Source: a virus
IMG/VR virus record: IMGVR_UViG_3300002835_000993
Location: 1 to 25,397 of that record
Length of the DNA: 25,397 bases
Strand: one strand, 5' to 3'
Below are positions 6,833-13,563 of this stretch, in pieces; within the stretch, counting starts at the first letter, position 1, and each line of letters opens with the position of its first letter. Under the pieces are notes generated by a model. The model was given only the letters and a program-made list of their open reading frames with translations. It ran no database searches and was not told where the DNA came from. The translations under genes and the position numbers were made by a program.

Positions 6833-9226
6833 TCATGCGAAGAAGTACTGGGCACCGCGAAGACGACTGAGATCGAAATCTCCACGCGGCGGGGGAGCGG
6901 GGACGGAAACGCCTGCCGGAAGCAGGGCATCAATCTCCGTCTTGAAGCTCTCCAGAATATCCATCGAGAACACCTCGATGGCGGATTCCTTGATTTCGGA
7001 TTGCAGGATGCCGACATTAGGAGCAAGCGTTGCCGCTTGATCGTGTATCCAACTGAATACATCAATGCCGTGCAGGTCGGCGCACCTGTTGGTGGACCAC
7101 ACCATGATGGACGAGTCTAGAGCATGGACGAAGTTGGCCGTGATCGCATTGCGGTTGGCACGGCGGGACATTCGGTTGTCCTCAATGTTCATGGCATGGA
7201 CGCGGATCTTCGGTCCGATGGCGCAGCGGACCTCTTCTTTCTTCCACATCGGATAGTACTGCCGGATCCAGAACCCGCTTGGCGCGGTCCACGAAATCGC
7301 CGTTTCATGCTGGACGCAGATGTCGCTGACCTGCTGTAGCCACTTCATCAGCGTGGCCACGCCGGGAACAACTTGGTCGATGGTCTGGTGCACGACCTTG
7401 GCCAGCCACATCGAGGGGGACCACACATCGGTGAACGGCAGGGACAGTCCGGCCTGACGACGACGATCCATCTCGTCGTGCAGCCACTCTCCGATGTACT
7501 GCTTGCATGAGTACAGCGTGGCAGCATAGGGCTTCGTCATCACGGGACGCTTGATGCAGGATCGCGTGATGCCGATCTCAGACCAACCCTGTGCGTAGGT
7601 GTGGTCCATAGACGACACCATCTCCAGAACCCTCTGCGCGACTAGGCGGTAGATGTCGGCGGGGTACTCGCACTCGACGCAGTTCGTGGCCTCGGCACCA
7701 ACGCTATCGCGCAGCAGCAGCGAGATCAGTTGCAGCGCGTTGTTGCTGCCGTCGATGCCGATGGGAAGATGCGTGACAAACTTCGCCGTGTCTTTCATCC
7801 GCGTGAACTCGTCGCAGAAGGCAAGGAACTCAAACGGCTTGTCGGCCTTGCTCCAGAACGCGACGGTATCGAGCGGCCTTCGGCCAACCTCGATGATGTC
7901 CTTCTCAAAGTCCTTGACCCATTGCAGGCGGTCGGTGTAGCGGTCCTTGTCCTTGCCGTAGCAGTTGGCTCCGTGGATCCGCAACCACATCTCGCCGTCG
8001 TCCGTCATCGGCAGGCCCTTGCCGAAACGCAGGCAAGCCTTCGCCGCGTCGAACCCCTGAGGATTCAGATACCCGGGCATCGGGTAGCCACGACCACGGA
8101 AGTCGAGCTGCATCGGGAAGTGCATCGGCACATCCGCGTATCGGTCCGCAACCCAGAGCATCTTGGCCAGCTGCATCCGCTTGGAACCGAGATGCTGATT
8201 CGCCCACTTGATCCGGCAGTATTCCTTTCGGTACTGCCTTCGGGCCTCGTCGTTCTCCTTGATGTCCACAGGCTTGGACGGATACGCGAAGTCGTCACGC
8301 GCAGGGATGTCACCGACCGGAAGGTTGTTCTCCCAGCACGACCGCACGACATCGAGCGTATACGGATTGGTGCGCCAGACCGTCTTCTGAATCGTATTGA
8401 TGGCCTTGTATACGAAATGGAGATCGCGGCCCTTCAGGTCATCGAGATAGCGGCGGCTGTGGACCTTGACCAGAGGGCGGCGACGGAAGAAGTCGGCCTG
8501 ATACCCGCCGACGAACGGATCCTTCCAGTCGAGCGGCTTCTCCACCATCGGCAGCCACACGGGCGAAAGCATCTCTGCCTTCGCGCTGTTCTTCTTGATG
8601 TAGTCGAAGAACGAATCGCTGGCTCCGACCATCGTCAAGGTCTTGCCGCGCTCGTTGCGGATGTTCTCGATCTTGAGCAGATCGGTGTTCTGATGGATCA
8701 GCTCGACTAGGACGATGCCGACCTGAGCCCGTGCCTTCGGCGGCCAGTTGCTGATGCCGAGGTTGTGGTTCTTGATGCTGCGCTCAATGAACTTCCGACG
8801 CTGACGCTCGTTGATGTTGCCCTTGACCTGACGCTGGAGCTGCTGCCACAGCACGGGTTCCTGTTGAACGATGTTGCGGAAGTCGGCCTCGTCCTCTAGC
8901 ACACGGGCGATGCTGTTCGCCGCCTTGAGCATCGTCTTCGATTGCGATGCCGAGTCGAGCAGCGACTTGAGCGACAGCAGCGCGACTACATCGGAAGGCA
9001 GCACCTCGATGTACTCAAGGGCCCGGTGCATACGGCCGGGTCGGCCGCGGCACATCGTCTTCCACGATTCGATGGCTTGAGTCACAGCCGGGACGGCCAG
9101 CGACATCGCGTGTCGCGTGACCGGATCGGTCGTCTCGCTTCCATGCTTTGCGTTCCTTGCAACACGGTGGCGGTACCTCAGCTTGCCGAGTTCCACCATC
9201 TCAGCTTCGACCATACGCTCGTCCAT
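6833..9226 (-). CDS. T7-like single-subunit DNA-directed RNA polymerase
   Basis: 797 residues (T7: 883) from ATG 9226-9224 with GGAGGACTC directly upstream; an in-frame extension reaching 9400 only overlaps the integrase gene and is rejected. Visible motifs: QLDFRGRGYPMPGYLNPQG (DxxGR block, about 373-391); motif A GIDGSNNALQL with catalytic D492; motif B TRSCIKRPVMTKPY with K559 and Y567 (T7 K631, Y639); motif C WIHDQAATL with D729 (T7 D812); and a C-terminus ending QYFFA, like T7 FAFA. The strongly conserved GxQH after the motif A Asp is ALQL here, so the surroundings have diverged while the catalytic residues are kept. Transcribes middle and late phage genes. It follows integrase after 14 bases and shares its promoter. 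Confidence 0.95.
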   Translation of the reverse strand: MDERMVEAEMVELGKLRYRHRVARNAKHGSETTDPVTRHAMSLAVPAVTQAIESWKTMCRGRPGRMHRALEYIEVLPSDVVALLSLKSLLDSASQSKTMLKAANSIARVLEDEADFRNIVQQEPVLWQQLQRQVKGNINERQRRKFIERSIKNHNLGISNWPPKARAQVGIVLVELIHQNTDLLKIENIRNERGKTLTMVGASDSFFDYIKKNSAKAEMLSPVWLPMVEKPLDWKDPFVGGYQADFFRRRPLVKVHSRRYLDDLKGRDLHFVYKAINTIQKTVWRTNPYTLDVVRSCWENNLPVGDIPARDDFAYPSKPVDIKENDEARRQYRKEYCRIKWANQHLGSKRMQLAKMLWVADRYADVPMHFPMQLDFRGRGYPMPGYLNPQGFDAAKACLRFGKGLPMTDDGEMWLRIHGANCYGKDKDRYTDRLQWVKDFEKDIIEVGRRPLDTVAFWSKADKPFEFLAFCDEFTRMKDTAKFVTHLPIGIDGSNNALQLISLLLRDSVGAEATNCVECEYPADIYRLVAQRVLEMVSSMDHTYAQGWSEIGITRSCIKRPVMTKPYAATLYSCKQYIGEWLHDEMDRRRQAGLSLPFTDVWSPSMWLAKVVHQTIDQVVPGVATLMKWLQQVSDICVQHETAISWTAPSGFWIRQYYPMWKKEEVRCAIGPKIRVHAMNIEDNRMSRRANRNAITANFVHALDSSIMVWSTNRCADLHGIDVFSWIHDQAATLAPNVGILQSEIKESAIEVFSMDILESFKTEIDALLPAGVSVPAPPPRGDFDLSRLRGAQYFFA

Positions 9227-9240
9227 GAGTCCTCCAGTTG

Positions 9241-10236
9241 TCAGCCGAACACGGCTGTGATTGCGTTCGTCCGGTCCTCGTCCTTGAGGTGCGCGTAACG
9301 CATCGTGACCTCGATGCACTTGTGACCGCAGAGTTCCTTGACCGTGAAGATCGGCACACCACGCTGCACCAGCCACGACGCAAAGGTGTGGCGACAGCAA
9401 TGCGGAGTGAGCTCCTTGTCATCCTGAAGACCGAGCCGCTTCTTCATTGCGTCCCACCTATGTCGGACGGAGTGCAGCGACATCATCACAAATGGTCCGG
9501 CACCCTGTTCGCTGCGTGGACACAGCACATTCCATGCAGCCGTGGACAGGGGAACCGAGCGCGGCTTGTCGCTCTTGTTCTGCCACACCCGAATGTGACT
9601 GGCCGTCATGTCGATGTCCTCCCAACGGAGGTTCAACGCTTCGGACAGGCGAAGCCCCGTCTCCACCAGCACGACTACAAGATCAGCCATGTCGCAATCG
9701 TGCATGGCCAGATCCTCGCGGATGTTGGTGTACTCGGCCTTGGTCAGGAACCGGACACGACCATCGGATTCCCGCAGCCGTTCGAACTTCGGCTTGCGGG
9801 TGATCCACCCGCGGTCGTGTGCGAAGCTCATCATGCGGGACAGCGCGGCCATCTTGCGGTTGATCGTCGCGTTGCTGTTGCCGATGCGGCGCAGCTCCGC
9901 GATCACCGCATCGCCATCGGCCGTGGTGATCGAGGAGATTTCCCGGTCGGCACCGAGGATGCGAACGACCGACGAAGCGTTGATGTCAGCGGTGACTTCG
10001 CCGCGGGTTCCTGCCCAGACCTGACGGTACACGGTGTCTGCGAGTTCGGCTATCGTCATTCCGTTGTGCCCTTCTCCGGCGGACAGTCCGGGAGGAATCT
10101 GTCCTTGCAGGACGGCCAGCTTGGCCTGTGCCTGCCAGATTTCCGCGTCCTGTAGGGACTTGAACGATCTGCGGTACCGGGTTCCGTTGCCGGACACCGA
10201 AACTTTCCATGAATGACCAGAACTGATAATCGACAT
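9241..10236 (-). CDS. Tyrosine recombinase (phage integrase)
   Basis: 331 residues from ATG 10236-10234 behind GGAGGAACCC; a TTG at 10248 is less likely. N-terminal part (about 1-60) is a basic beta-rich arm-type segment, 60-150 a SAM-like core-binding domain, and 160-331 the catalytic domain. Catalytic residues: R196 (ETGLRLSEA), a Lys in QNKSDKPRSVP (K221 or K224), H279 and R282 (TPHCCRHTFAS), H305 (CGHKCIE) and nucleophile Y314 (TMRYAHL). Complete and apparently active. It is the first gene after a sigma70-type promoter and directly precedes the RNA polymerase, as in other integrase-bearing T7-like phages. Its stop leaves only a short gap, so an attachment site directly downstream is not possible. 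Confidence 0.93.
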   Translation of the reverse strand: MSIISSGHSWKVSVSGNGTRYRRSFKSLQDAEIWQAQAKLAVLQGQIPPGLSAGEGHNGMTIAELADTVYRQVWAGTRGEVTADINASSVVRILGADREISSITTADGDAVIAELRRIGNSNATINRKMAALSRMMSFAHDRGWITRKPKFERLRESDGRVRFLTKAEYTNIREDLAMHDCDMADLVVVLVETGLRLSEALNLRWEDIDMTASHIRVWQNKSDKPRSVPLSTAAWNVLCPRSEQGAGPFVMMSLHSVRHRWDAMKKRLGLQDDKELTPHCCRHTFASWLVQRGVPIFTVKELCGHKCIEVTMRYAHLKDEDRTNAITAVFG

Positions 10237-10246
10237 GGGTTCCTCC

Positions 10247-10262
10247 AACGCGAAAGCGCGTT
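10247..10262 (-). promoter_or_regulatory. Leader hairpin directly upstream of the integrase ribosome site
   Basis: AACGCG and CGCGTT form a 6-bp stem around a 4-base loop. It ends one base before the TGGAGGA site of the integrase mRNA and lies at the predicted 5' end of the transcript from the promoter at 10269-10297. It may protect the 5' end or modulate initiation; function is inferred from position only. Confidence 0.45.
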
Positions 10263-10268
10263 ACATCC

Positions 10269-10297
10269 AGTCTATACGCTGTAGTTAGACTTGTCAA
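10269..10297 (-). promoter_or_regulatory. Sigma70-type promoter for integrase and RNA polymerase
   Basis: On the minus strand a perfect -35 TTGACA (10297-10292) is followed after 17 bases by TAGACT (10274-10269), or after 15 bases by TATAGA (10276-10271). Predicted start near 10262, some 25 bases before the integrase ATG. It would let host RNA polymerase make integrase and phage RNA polymerase early. The surroundings are AT-richer than the adjacent island. Confidence 0.7.
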
Positions 10298-10309
10298 ACG
10301 GTTGTTCAA

Positions 10310-10329
10310 CGCGACTAACAGCGCGACTA
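10310..10329. repeat. Tandem CGCGACTA repeat upstream of the -35 box
   Basis: CGCGACTA occurs at 10310-10317 and again at 10322-10329, a 12-base period, starting 13 bases upstream of the -35 hexamer. A 4+4 palindrome (GTTG..CAAC, 10301-10310) lies between. The placement suits a regulator-binding site; no regulator is identified. Confidence 0.4.
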
Positions 10330-10442
10330 TGGTGCGCCTAAACAGCGATTTGGCCCGATAACGGCCCGAATCCGGGCGGCCCCGGGGGCACCACGCCGCC
10401 CCCGTTCGGTCCGGATAACTACGCGCGGCCGCCCCCGGTCCC

Positions 10443-10490
10443 GGCCAGCTTCGGACCCGGCCAGCTTCGGACCCGGCCAGCTTCGGACCC
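10443..10490. repeat. Three perfect tandem copies of a 16-bp GC-rich unit
   Basis: The unit GGCCAGCTTCGGACCC is repeated three times without interruption (10443-10458, 10459-10474, 10475-10490). The word GGCCAGCTTCGG also occurs singly within the island gene at 11447-12238. It lies in the non-coding stretch between the island's hairpin array and the integrase promoter. Around 10340-10430 the rest of this stretch is GC-rich with short inverted repeats and no supported gene. Confidence 0.8.
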
Positions 10491-10515
10491 GGACCCGGCC
10501 GCCCCCGGCCGGAAA

Positions 10516-10680
10516 TGAAACCGCCCCGGCGGGAACCGGGGCGGGACGGGGAACGGAAACGGGGCGGGAAAGAAACCGCCCCGGCGGGAACCGGGGCGGG
10601 ACGGGGAACGGGGGCGGGGCGGGAAAGAAACCGCCCCGGCGGGAACCGGGGCGGGACGGGGAACGGGGGCGGGGCGGGCC
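10516..10680 (-). terminator. Triplicated 55-bp hairpin array at the end of the island operon
   Basis: Three tandem copies of a 55-bp unit (10516-10570, 10571-10625, 10626-10680), nearly identical. Each contains CCGCCCCGG and CCGGGGCGG as the arms of a 9-bp GC stem around a six-base loop. On the minus strand each hairpin is followed by TTTC and further pyrimidines (TTTCTTTCC), resembling weak rho-independent terminators. The array starts 6 bases after the stop of the last island gene. I infer an amplified terminator or insulator; copies are direct repeats without spacers, so it is not a CRISPR. An overlapping Pro/Arg-rich open frame (10419-10760) is treated as a by-product. Confidence 0.6.
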
Positions 10681-10686
10681 CCTATT

Positions 10687-10785
10687 TCATCGGCGGCCCC
10701 CCTTCCGCGTGGCCAGAATCGAAACCACGGCGGCGGCGGCCAGAATGAAACCCCACACAATCGCGGCGGCGGTTTCCCGTTTCAC
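10687..10785 (-). CDS. 32-aa single-span membrane peptide
   Basis: Starts at GTG 10785-10783, overlapping the preceding gene's stop as GTGA, and ends at TGA 10689-10687. The product is a short charged start (MKRET), a hydrophobic stretch of about 20 residues (AAAIVWGFILAAAAVVSILA) and a basic end (TRKGGRR): a single transmembrane helix with positive charges on both sides. The stop-start overlap and clear membrane pattern support a real micro-gene. Last gene of the island cluster, just before the hairpin array. It could be a small membrane-acting accessory factor; no homologue recognised. Confidence 0.55.
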   Translation of the reverse strand: MKRETAAAIVWGFILAAAAVVSILATRKGGRR

Positions 10786-11348
10786 GCGGTCCCCCTATCC
10801 GCCGCGAATGCGGCCGCGCGGGACGGGTCCGCATTGACCCACGCAAGGGCGGCCAGAGCTTCAGACATTTCCACCCCGCCGGGGAGAATCACGCGCGGAA
10901 GGGGCGGCGGCGGGGGCACTAGTGCGGCGGCGCGGTCCACGCGGGAACGGGCGGCGGCGGCCGCGGCGGCCCCGTCCGTGGTTTCCCCCGATGCGATTCC
11001 GTCGGCCAGATTCACCGCTTCCCGCATTGTGACAAGAAACGCGCCGAACCCGAGGAGCTTCCGCGCGGATTCGCCCGGGTCCACAATGCGAACGGAAACC
11101 GCGTCCGAAGCTTCCGGAAGAGTCAGAGTAAATACGGCGGCCCGATCATCCCCGGTACCCTTGCGGCGGCGGTCCGCGGCCCGTAGTCCGGCCCCCACGC
11201 ATTCCGCGCGGAAGCTGGCCGCGTATTCCCCGGCACGGGTTGCGACATTGAACCAACCCCGGACGGAATCGGCGGCCCCGCGGCCCCCTACGGAAACTTG
11301 ACGGCCCGCACTATTCGAAACGCGGGCGAATGCGTTTACGCGCGACAT
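10782..11348 (-). CDS. Island gene, unknown protein (188 aa)
   Basis: ATG 11348-11346 follows the recurrent leader CACACTTTGGAGGATT, which fixes the start. N-terminal half is mixed beta/alpha (MSRVNAFARVSNSAGRQVSV, then VFTLTLPEASDAVSVRIVD); the middle has a hydrophobic helix (KLLGFGAFLVTMREAVNLA); residues about 130-140 are Ala-rich and are followed by a Pro-rich linker (VPPPPPLPRVILPGGVEM) and an Ala-rich end. No catalytic motif recognised. The middle looks like a single-stranded-DNA or scaffold-type beta fold at most; I assign no function. Very high GC, Arg-rich and Lys-poor compared with backbone phage proteins. Confidence 0.6.
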   Translation of the reverse strand: MSRVNAFARVSNSAGRQVSVGGRGAADSVRGWFNVATRAGEYAASFRAECVGAGLRAADRRRKGTGDDRAAVFTLTLPEASDAVSVRIVDPGESARKLLGFGAFLVTMREAVNLADGIASGETTDGAAAAAAARSRVDRAAALVPPPPPLPRVILPGGVEMSEALAALAWVNADPSRAAAFAADRGTA

Positions 11349-11353
11349 TCTGA

Positions 11354-11369
11354 AATCCTCCAAAGTGTG
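11354..11369 (-). promoter_or_regulatory. Recurrent leader CACACTTTGGAGGATT (copy before 10782-11348)
   Basis: The 16-mer contains the GGAGGA ribosome site and an invariant CACACTTT upstream. Identical 16-mers occur at 13102-13117 and 13517-13532, and a variant AACACTTTGGAGGAAA at 16528-16543. The conservation upstream of the Shine-Dalgarno is more than ribosome binding needs. Confidence 0.75.
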
Positions 11370-11413
11370 CCAGACTGCGGACCGCCACGGCGGCGGAACC
11401 GCGAAGGGCCCGC

Positions 11414-11431
11414 GGCGGAGTTTCCCCCGCC
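11414..11431 (-). promoter_or_regulatory. Intercistronic hairpin with GAAA tetraloop (copy 1)
   Basis: On the minus strand GGCGGGG, GAAA and CTCCGCC form a 7-bp stem (one G-U) closed by a GNRA-type loop, 16 bases after the stop of the gene at 11447-12238. A near copy lies at 13157-13174 in the same relation to its neighbours, with a shared GCCCTTCGC block downstream. No U-tract follows, so it is more likely an RNA stability or processing element than a terminator. Confidence 0.55.
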
Positions 11432-11446
11432 GGGGCCGTGGTTCCA

Positions 11447-12238
11447 TCATTCGAAATACCCCGGATCCTCCGCGCGGATTCCGGTCCCGGCTAGTTCCGC
11501 GATATAGGCGGAAGCTTCCGCGATATAGTCCCCGGCCAGCTTGCCACAATCCGGACACGGCCCGGTTCCGTCCGTCCGTTCGCACGGGCACCCGAGCGGG
11601 CCCCGGGGTTTCCATCCAAAGTCGGCCGCGATTCCGGGGAAATCGTAGTCCGATTGAATCAATCGGGAATCCCCACAATCCGAAACAATCAGGAAACATA
11701 GGGAAACCCCGCGAAACCCTTCGGCGGTTTCAATGCGGAACCCGTGCCCCTTCCGGACCCGATAGCGGCCGTGGTTCTCGGCGGCGCGTAGGGCGAAACT
11801 TGCCAGCGGGTCCGCCCATTCGCCCGTTAGGCGGTTCCACGCGCGGCGGAAACCGTCCCGGCCGAATGCCCCCACGATTTCGAACCCGTCCGAATCGCGG
11901 CCGTATATCAGGCCGCCGAATGCGGCCGGATTGTCCGCCGGGAACGCGGGCGATTCGTTCCACCCCGCCGGATTCCATCCGGCAAGCGCGGGCGCGTCCG
12001 GTTCCATTTCGCGGGCCGAGTCAATCAATCCGCGAAGCGTTCCCCCTGCGGGAATGTCGATACGCGCGAACCACGCGCCCCCGGTTTCCGTGTCCCCGGT
12101 TTCAGCGTCGGCAAACCCGTGGCCGGAAATGATACGGCCGACGGCGGCCAGCTTCGGACACGCAAGCGAACCGGGAACCGGGCGATTTCGCCACGCGGCC
12201 GGGTCCGTGTCAAGGTACGGGAAATCGGGGCGGATCAT
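11447..12238 (-). CDS. Island gene, unknown protein with C-terminal Cys cluster (263 aa)
   Basis: ATG 12238-12236 overlaps the upstream stop as ATGA, so the start and coupling are clear. Largest island protein. N-terminus MIRPDFPYLDTDPAAW; a central globular part with FGGLIYGRDSDGFEIVGAFGR; a hydrophobic strand (GVSLCFLIVSDCGD) leads to SDYDFPGIAADFGW. Near the C-terminus GCPCERTDG and GPCPDCGK place C217, C219, C228 and C231 as a likely zinc knuckle, followed by a helix (AGDYIAEASAYIAEL) and an acidic end EDPGYFE. A zinc-stabilised domain is inferred; I do not recognise the family. No membrane segment. Confidence 0.68.
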   Translation of the reverse strand: MIRPDFPYLDTDPAAWRNRPVPGSLACPKLAAVGRIISGHGFADAETGDTETGGAWFARIDIPAGGTLRGLIDSAREMEPDAPALAGWNPAGWNESPAFPADNPAAFGGLIYGRDSDGFEIVGAFGRDGFRRAWNRLTGEWADPLASFALRAAENHGRYRVRKGHGFRIETAEGFRGVSLCFLIVSDCGDSRLIQSDYDFPGIAADFGWKPRGPLGCPCERTDGTGPCPDCGKLAGDYIAEASAYIAELAGTGIRAEDPGYFE

Positions 12239-12672
12239 TCGTCCCCCCCTTCGGTTTCATCGGTGCACAGAATGCACAGAATCACGGCGGCCCGTTCCGC
12301 GAAATCGGCCGCGCGGGATTCGTCCCGCCGCCACCGGGCGCGAAAGTGTCGATATATCCGGCGGGCCCCGTCCGAATCGGGACCGTTCCATAGCGGGGAC
12401 GGCCGGAAAGAAACCGGGGCCGATTCCACCACGCACCCCACGCGATATAGGGCGGAACGCTGGCCGCCGTGGAAATCGCCCGAGATAGCGTAAAGAGATT
12501 CGGCAAGGGCGAAACGGTCCCCCGCGTCGTCGTCCCCGTCCGAAACTTCCCGAAGTAGTGCGGCCAGCTTCGCGGCCGTCCGCGCGTATCTCTCGGCCGT
12601 ATCCGGCTCGGTTTCATTCCGCCACGCGGCCGCCGATGGTAGGGCCGCCCGGATTCGTTCAAGCTTCACCAC
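12235..12672 (-). CDS. Island gene, unknown helical protein (145 aa)
   Basis: Starts at GTG 12672-12670, behind AAGGGGG; a second GTG follows immediately (12669-12667). It overlaps the upstream gene by 14 bases and the downstream gene by ATGA. Predicted mostly helical: AERYARTAAKLAALLREVSD, an acidic DGDDDAGD linker, RFALAESLYAISGDFHGGQR, a beta segment CVVESAPVSF and a basic helix (RRIYRHFRARWRRDESRAA), ending ILCILCTDETEGGDE. No diagnostic motif. The tight overlaps on both sides make coding likely even without a recognised family. Confidence 0.6.
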   Translation of the reverse strand: MVKLERIRAALPSAAAWRNETEPDTAERYARTAAKLAALLREVSDGDDDAGDRFALAESLYAISGDFHGGQRSALYRVGCVVESAPVSFRPSPLWNGPDSDGARRIYRHFRARWRRDESRAADFAERAAVILCILCTDETEGGDE

Positions 12673-13096
12673 GGCGGGCCCCCTTCCCGGCGCGAATCGG
12701 GGAACCGTCGGCGCGTCCGATTGACACGGTCCCGATTTCCACCCCGTCCGCATTGTACGCGTATCCGATCATGCGGCCGCCGTCGGCCGAGAACCGCGCG
12801 AACCGGACCGCGGGCCCGTCGAATCCCCCCACGCGAACCGGGGCGGTTCGTGCGTGGCGGTTCGTCAATCGGACCGCGGCCCGCCATTCCGGCGCGACAC
12901 AATCGGCCCGCCATTCCCCGCCGCCGTGGCCGACGACACGAACCGCGAACCGAAGGGGGCGGCGGCCCGTGGCCAGTTCCGCGGGGTACGCGGTCCCCGG
13001 ACCGAACCGAACCCCGGCCGCGTCGGTTTCGGCCGTCGTGGTTCCCGTGACGGCGGCGGCCACGCTGGCCGCGAAGCTTGCGAGATATCCGAGCAT
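12659..13096 (-). CDS. Island gene, unknown protein with Ala-rich hydrophobic N-terminus (145 aa)
   Basis: ATG 13096-13094 lies eight bases after GGAGGA in the leader CACACTTTGGAGGATT. The first 20 residues (MLGYLASFAASVAAAVTGTT) are hydrophobic without N-terminal charge and could be a weak signal or membrane anchor. The rest is beta-rich: PLRFAVRVVGHGGGEWRAD, APVRVGGFDGPAVRFARFS and GVEIGTVSIG, ending with a basic tail (GKGARRGEA). Looks like a small beta-sandwich protein; function unknown. Its end overlaps the next gene by 14 bases. Confidence 0.6.
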   Translation of the reverse strand: MLGYLASFAASVAAAVTGTTTAETDAAGVRFGPGTAYPAELATGRRPLRFAVRVVGHGGGEWRADCVAPEWRAAVRLTNRHARTAPVRVGGFDGPAVRFARFSADGGRMIGYAYNADGVEIGTVSIGRADGSPIRAGKGARRGEA

Positions 13097-13101
13097 TCTA
13101 G

Positions 13102-13117
13102 AATCCTCCAAAGTGTG
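13102..13117 (-). promoter_or_regulatory. Recurrent leader CACACTTTGGAGGATT (copy before 12659-13096)
   Basis: Identical to the copies at 11354-11369 and 13517-13532. Eight to ten bases upstream is the palindrome GGGAACCGTTCCC (13127-13139), a possible operator also found in related form at 13805-13819. Confidence 0.75.
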
Positions 13118-13156
13118 CGGGCCCGTGGGAACCGTTCCCCGCGGGCGAAGGGCGGC

Positions 13157-13174
13157 GGCGGGGTTTCCCCCGCC
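13157..13174 (-). promoter_or_regulatory. Intercistronic hairpin with GAAA tetraloop (copy 2)
   Basis: On the minus strand a perfect 7-bp stem GGCGGGG/CCCCGCC with loop GAAA begins 7 bases after the stop of the gene at 13182-13511. It shares flanking words (CCACGGC before; GCCCTTCGC after) with the copy at 11414-11431, so the whole intercistronic module of about 90 bp looks duplicated. Confidence 0.55.
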
Positions 13175-13181
13175 GTGGCCG

Positions 13182-13511
13182 TTAGAACTTGCGGACAATC
13201 GCGGCGGCCGCGTCGGCCACGGCATCGGGACGCATTGAACGCCACGCGGACGCGCGGCCGTGGAACGGTTTCGCCATTCGAAAGACATCGGCGGCGGCCG
13301 TGGGCGTTTCTTCGAATGCTTCCCAAGCGGGAATCACCACAGACACGGCGGCGGATTCTGTGGGGATTTCGTCGGCCGCGTCGGCCACGGCCACGCATAG
13401 GGCCCGAATCGCCCCGGCCGAGAGAAACCCCGGCGCATTGTGGAGCGTGCACAGTAGGCCGATGAAATCGGCGGACGGATTAGACGGAAGGGCGGCGGAA
13501 GCTGTGAGCAT
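13182..13511 (-). CDS. Island gene, unknown Ala-rich protein (109 aa)
   Basis: ATG 13511-13509 follows leader CACACTTTGGAGGATT with GAACA as spacer. N-terminus MLTASAALPSNPSADFIGLL, then two likely helices (AGAIRALCVAVADAADEI and VVIPAWEAFEETPTAAADVF) and a basic C-terminus (DAVADAAAAIVRKF). Soluble, acidic in the middle, no membrane span long enough, no catalytic motif. The C-terminal SMRPDAVADAAAAIVRKF would fit an amphipathic helix. Function unknown; second gene of the island cluster. Confidence 0.58.
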   Translation of the reverse strand: MLTASAALPSNPSADFIGLLCTLHNAPGFLSAGAIRALCVAVADAADEIPTESAAVSVVIPAWEAFEETPTAAADVFRMAKPFHGRASAWRSMRPDAVADAAAAIVRKF

Positions 13512-13516
13512 TGTTC

Positions 13517-13532
13517 AATCCTCCAAAGTGTG
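13517..13532 (-). promoter_or_regulatory. Recurrent leader CACACTTTGGAGGATT (copy before 13182-13511)
   Basis: Third identical copy. The following GAACAATG is also shared with the first island gene (start at 13776), whose own leader is TAATAGGATTGAACAATG. Confidence 0.75.
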
Positions 13533-13563
13533 CGGACGGCCACGGCGGCCGTATAGACGGAAT

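Noticed and set aside
7730-8710. 326-aa plus-strand frame
   Set aside because: Antisense shadow of the RNA polymerase gene.
9227-9400. N-terminal extension of RNA polymerase by 58 codons
   Set aside because: It lies wholly within the integrase gene; the ATG at 9226 has a strong GGAGG site and begins the conserved part.
10516-10680. Possible CRISPR array
   Set aside because: The 55-bp units are contiguous direct repeats without spacers and contain their own hairpins.
10419-10760. 113-aa Pro/Arg-rich open frame on the minus strand over the hairpin array
   Set aside because: It is created by the tandem repeats, overlaps the better-supported 32-aa membrane gene in another frame, and has no ribosome site or known pattern.
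11365-12132. 255-aa plus-strand frame rich in Arg/Pro/Gly
   Set aside because: It is the antisense of the coupled minus-strand genes; high GC leaves all frames open.
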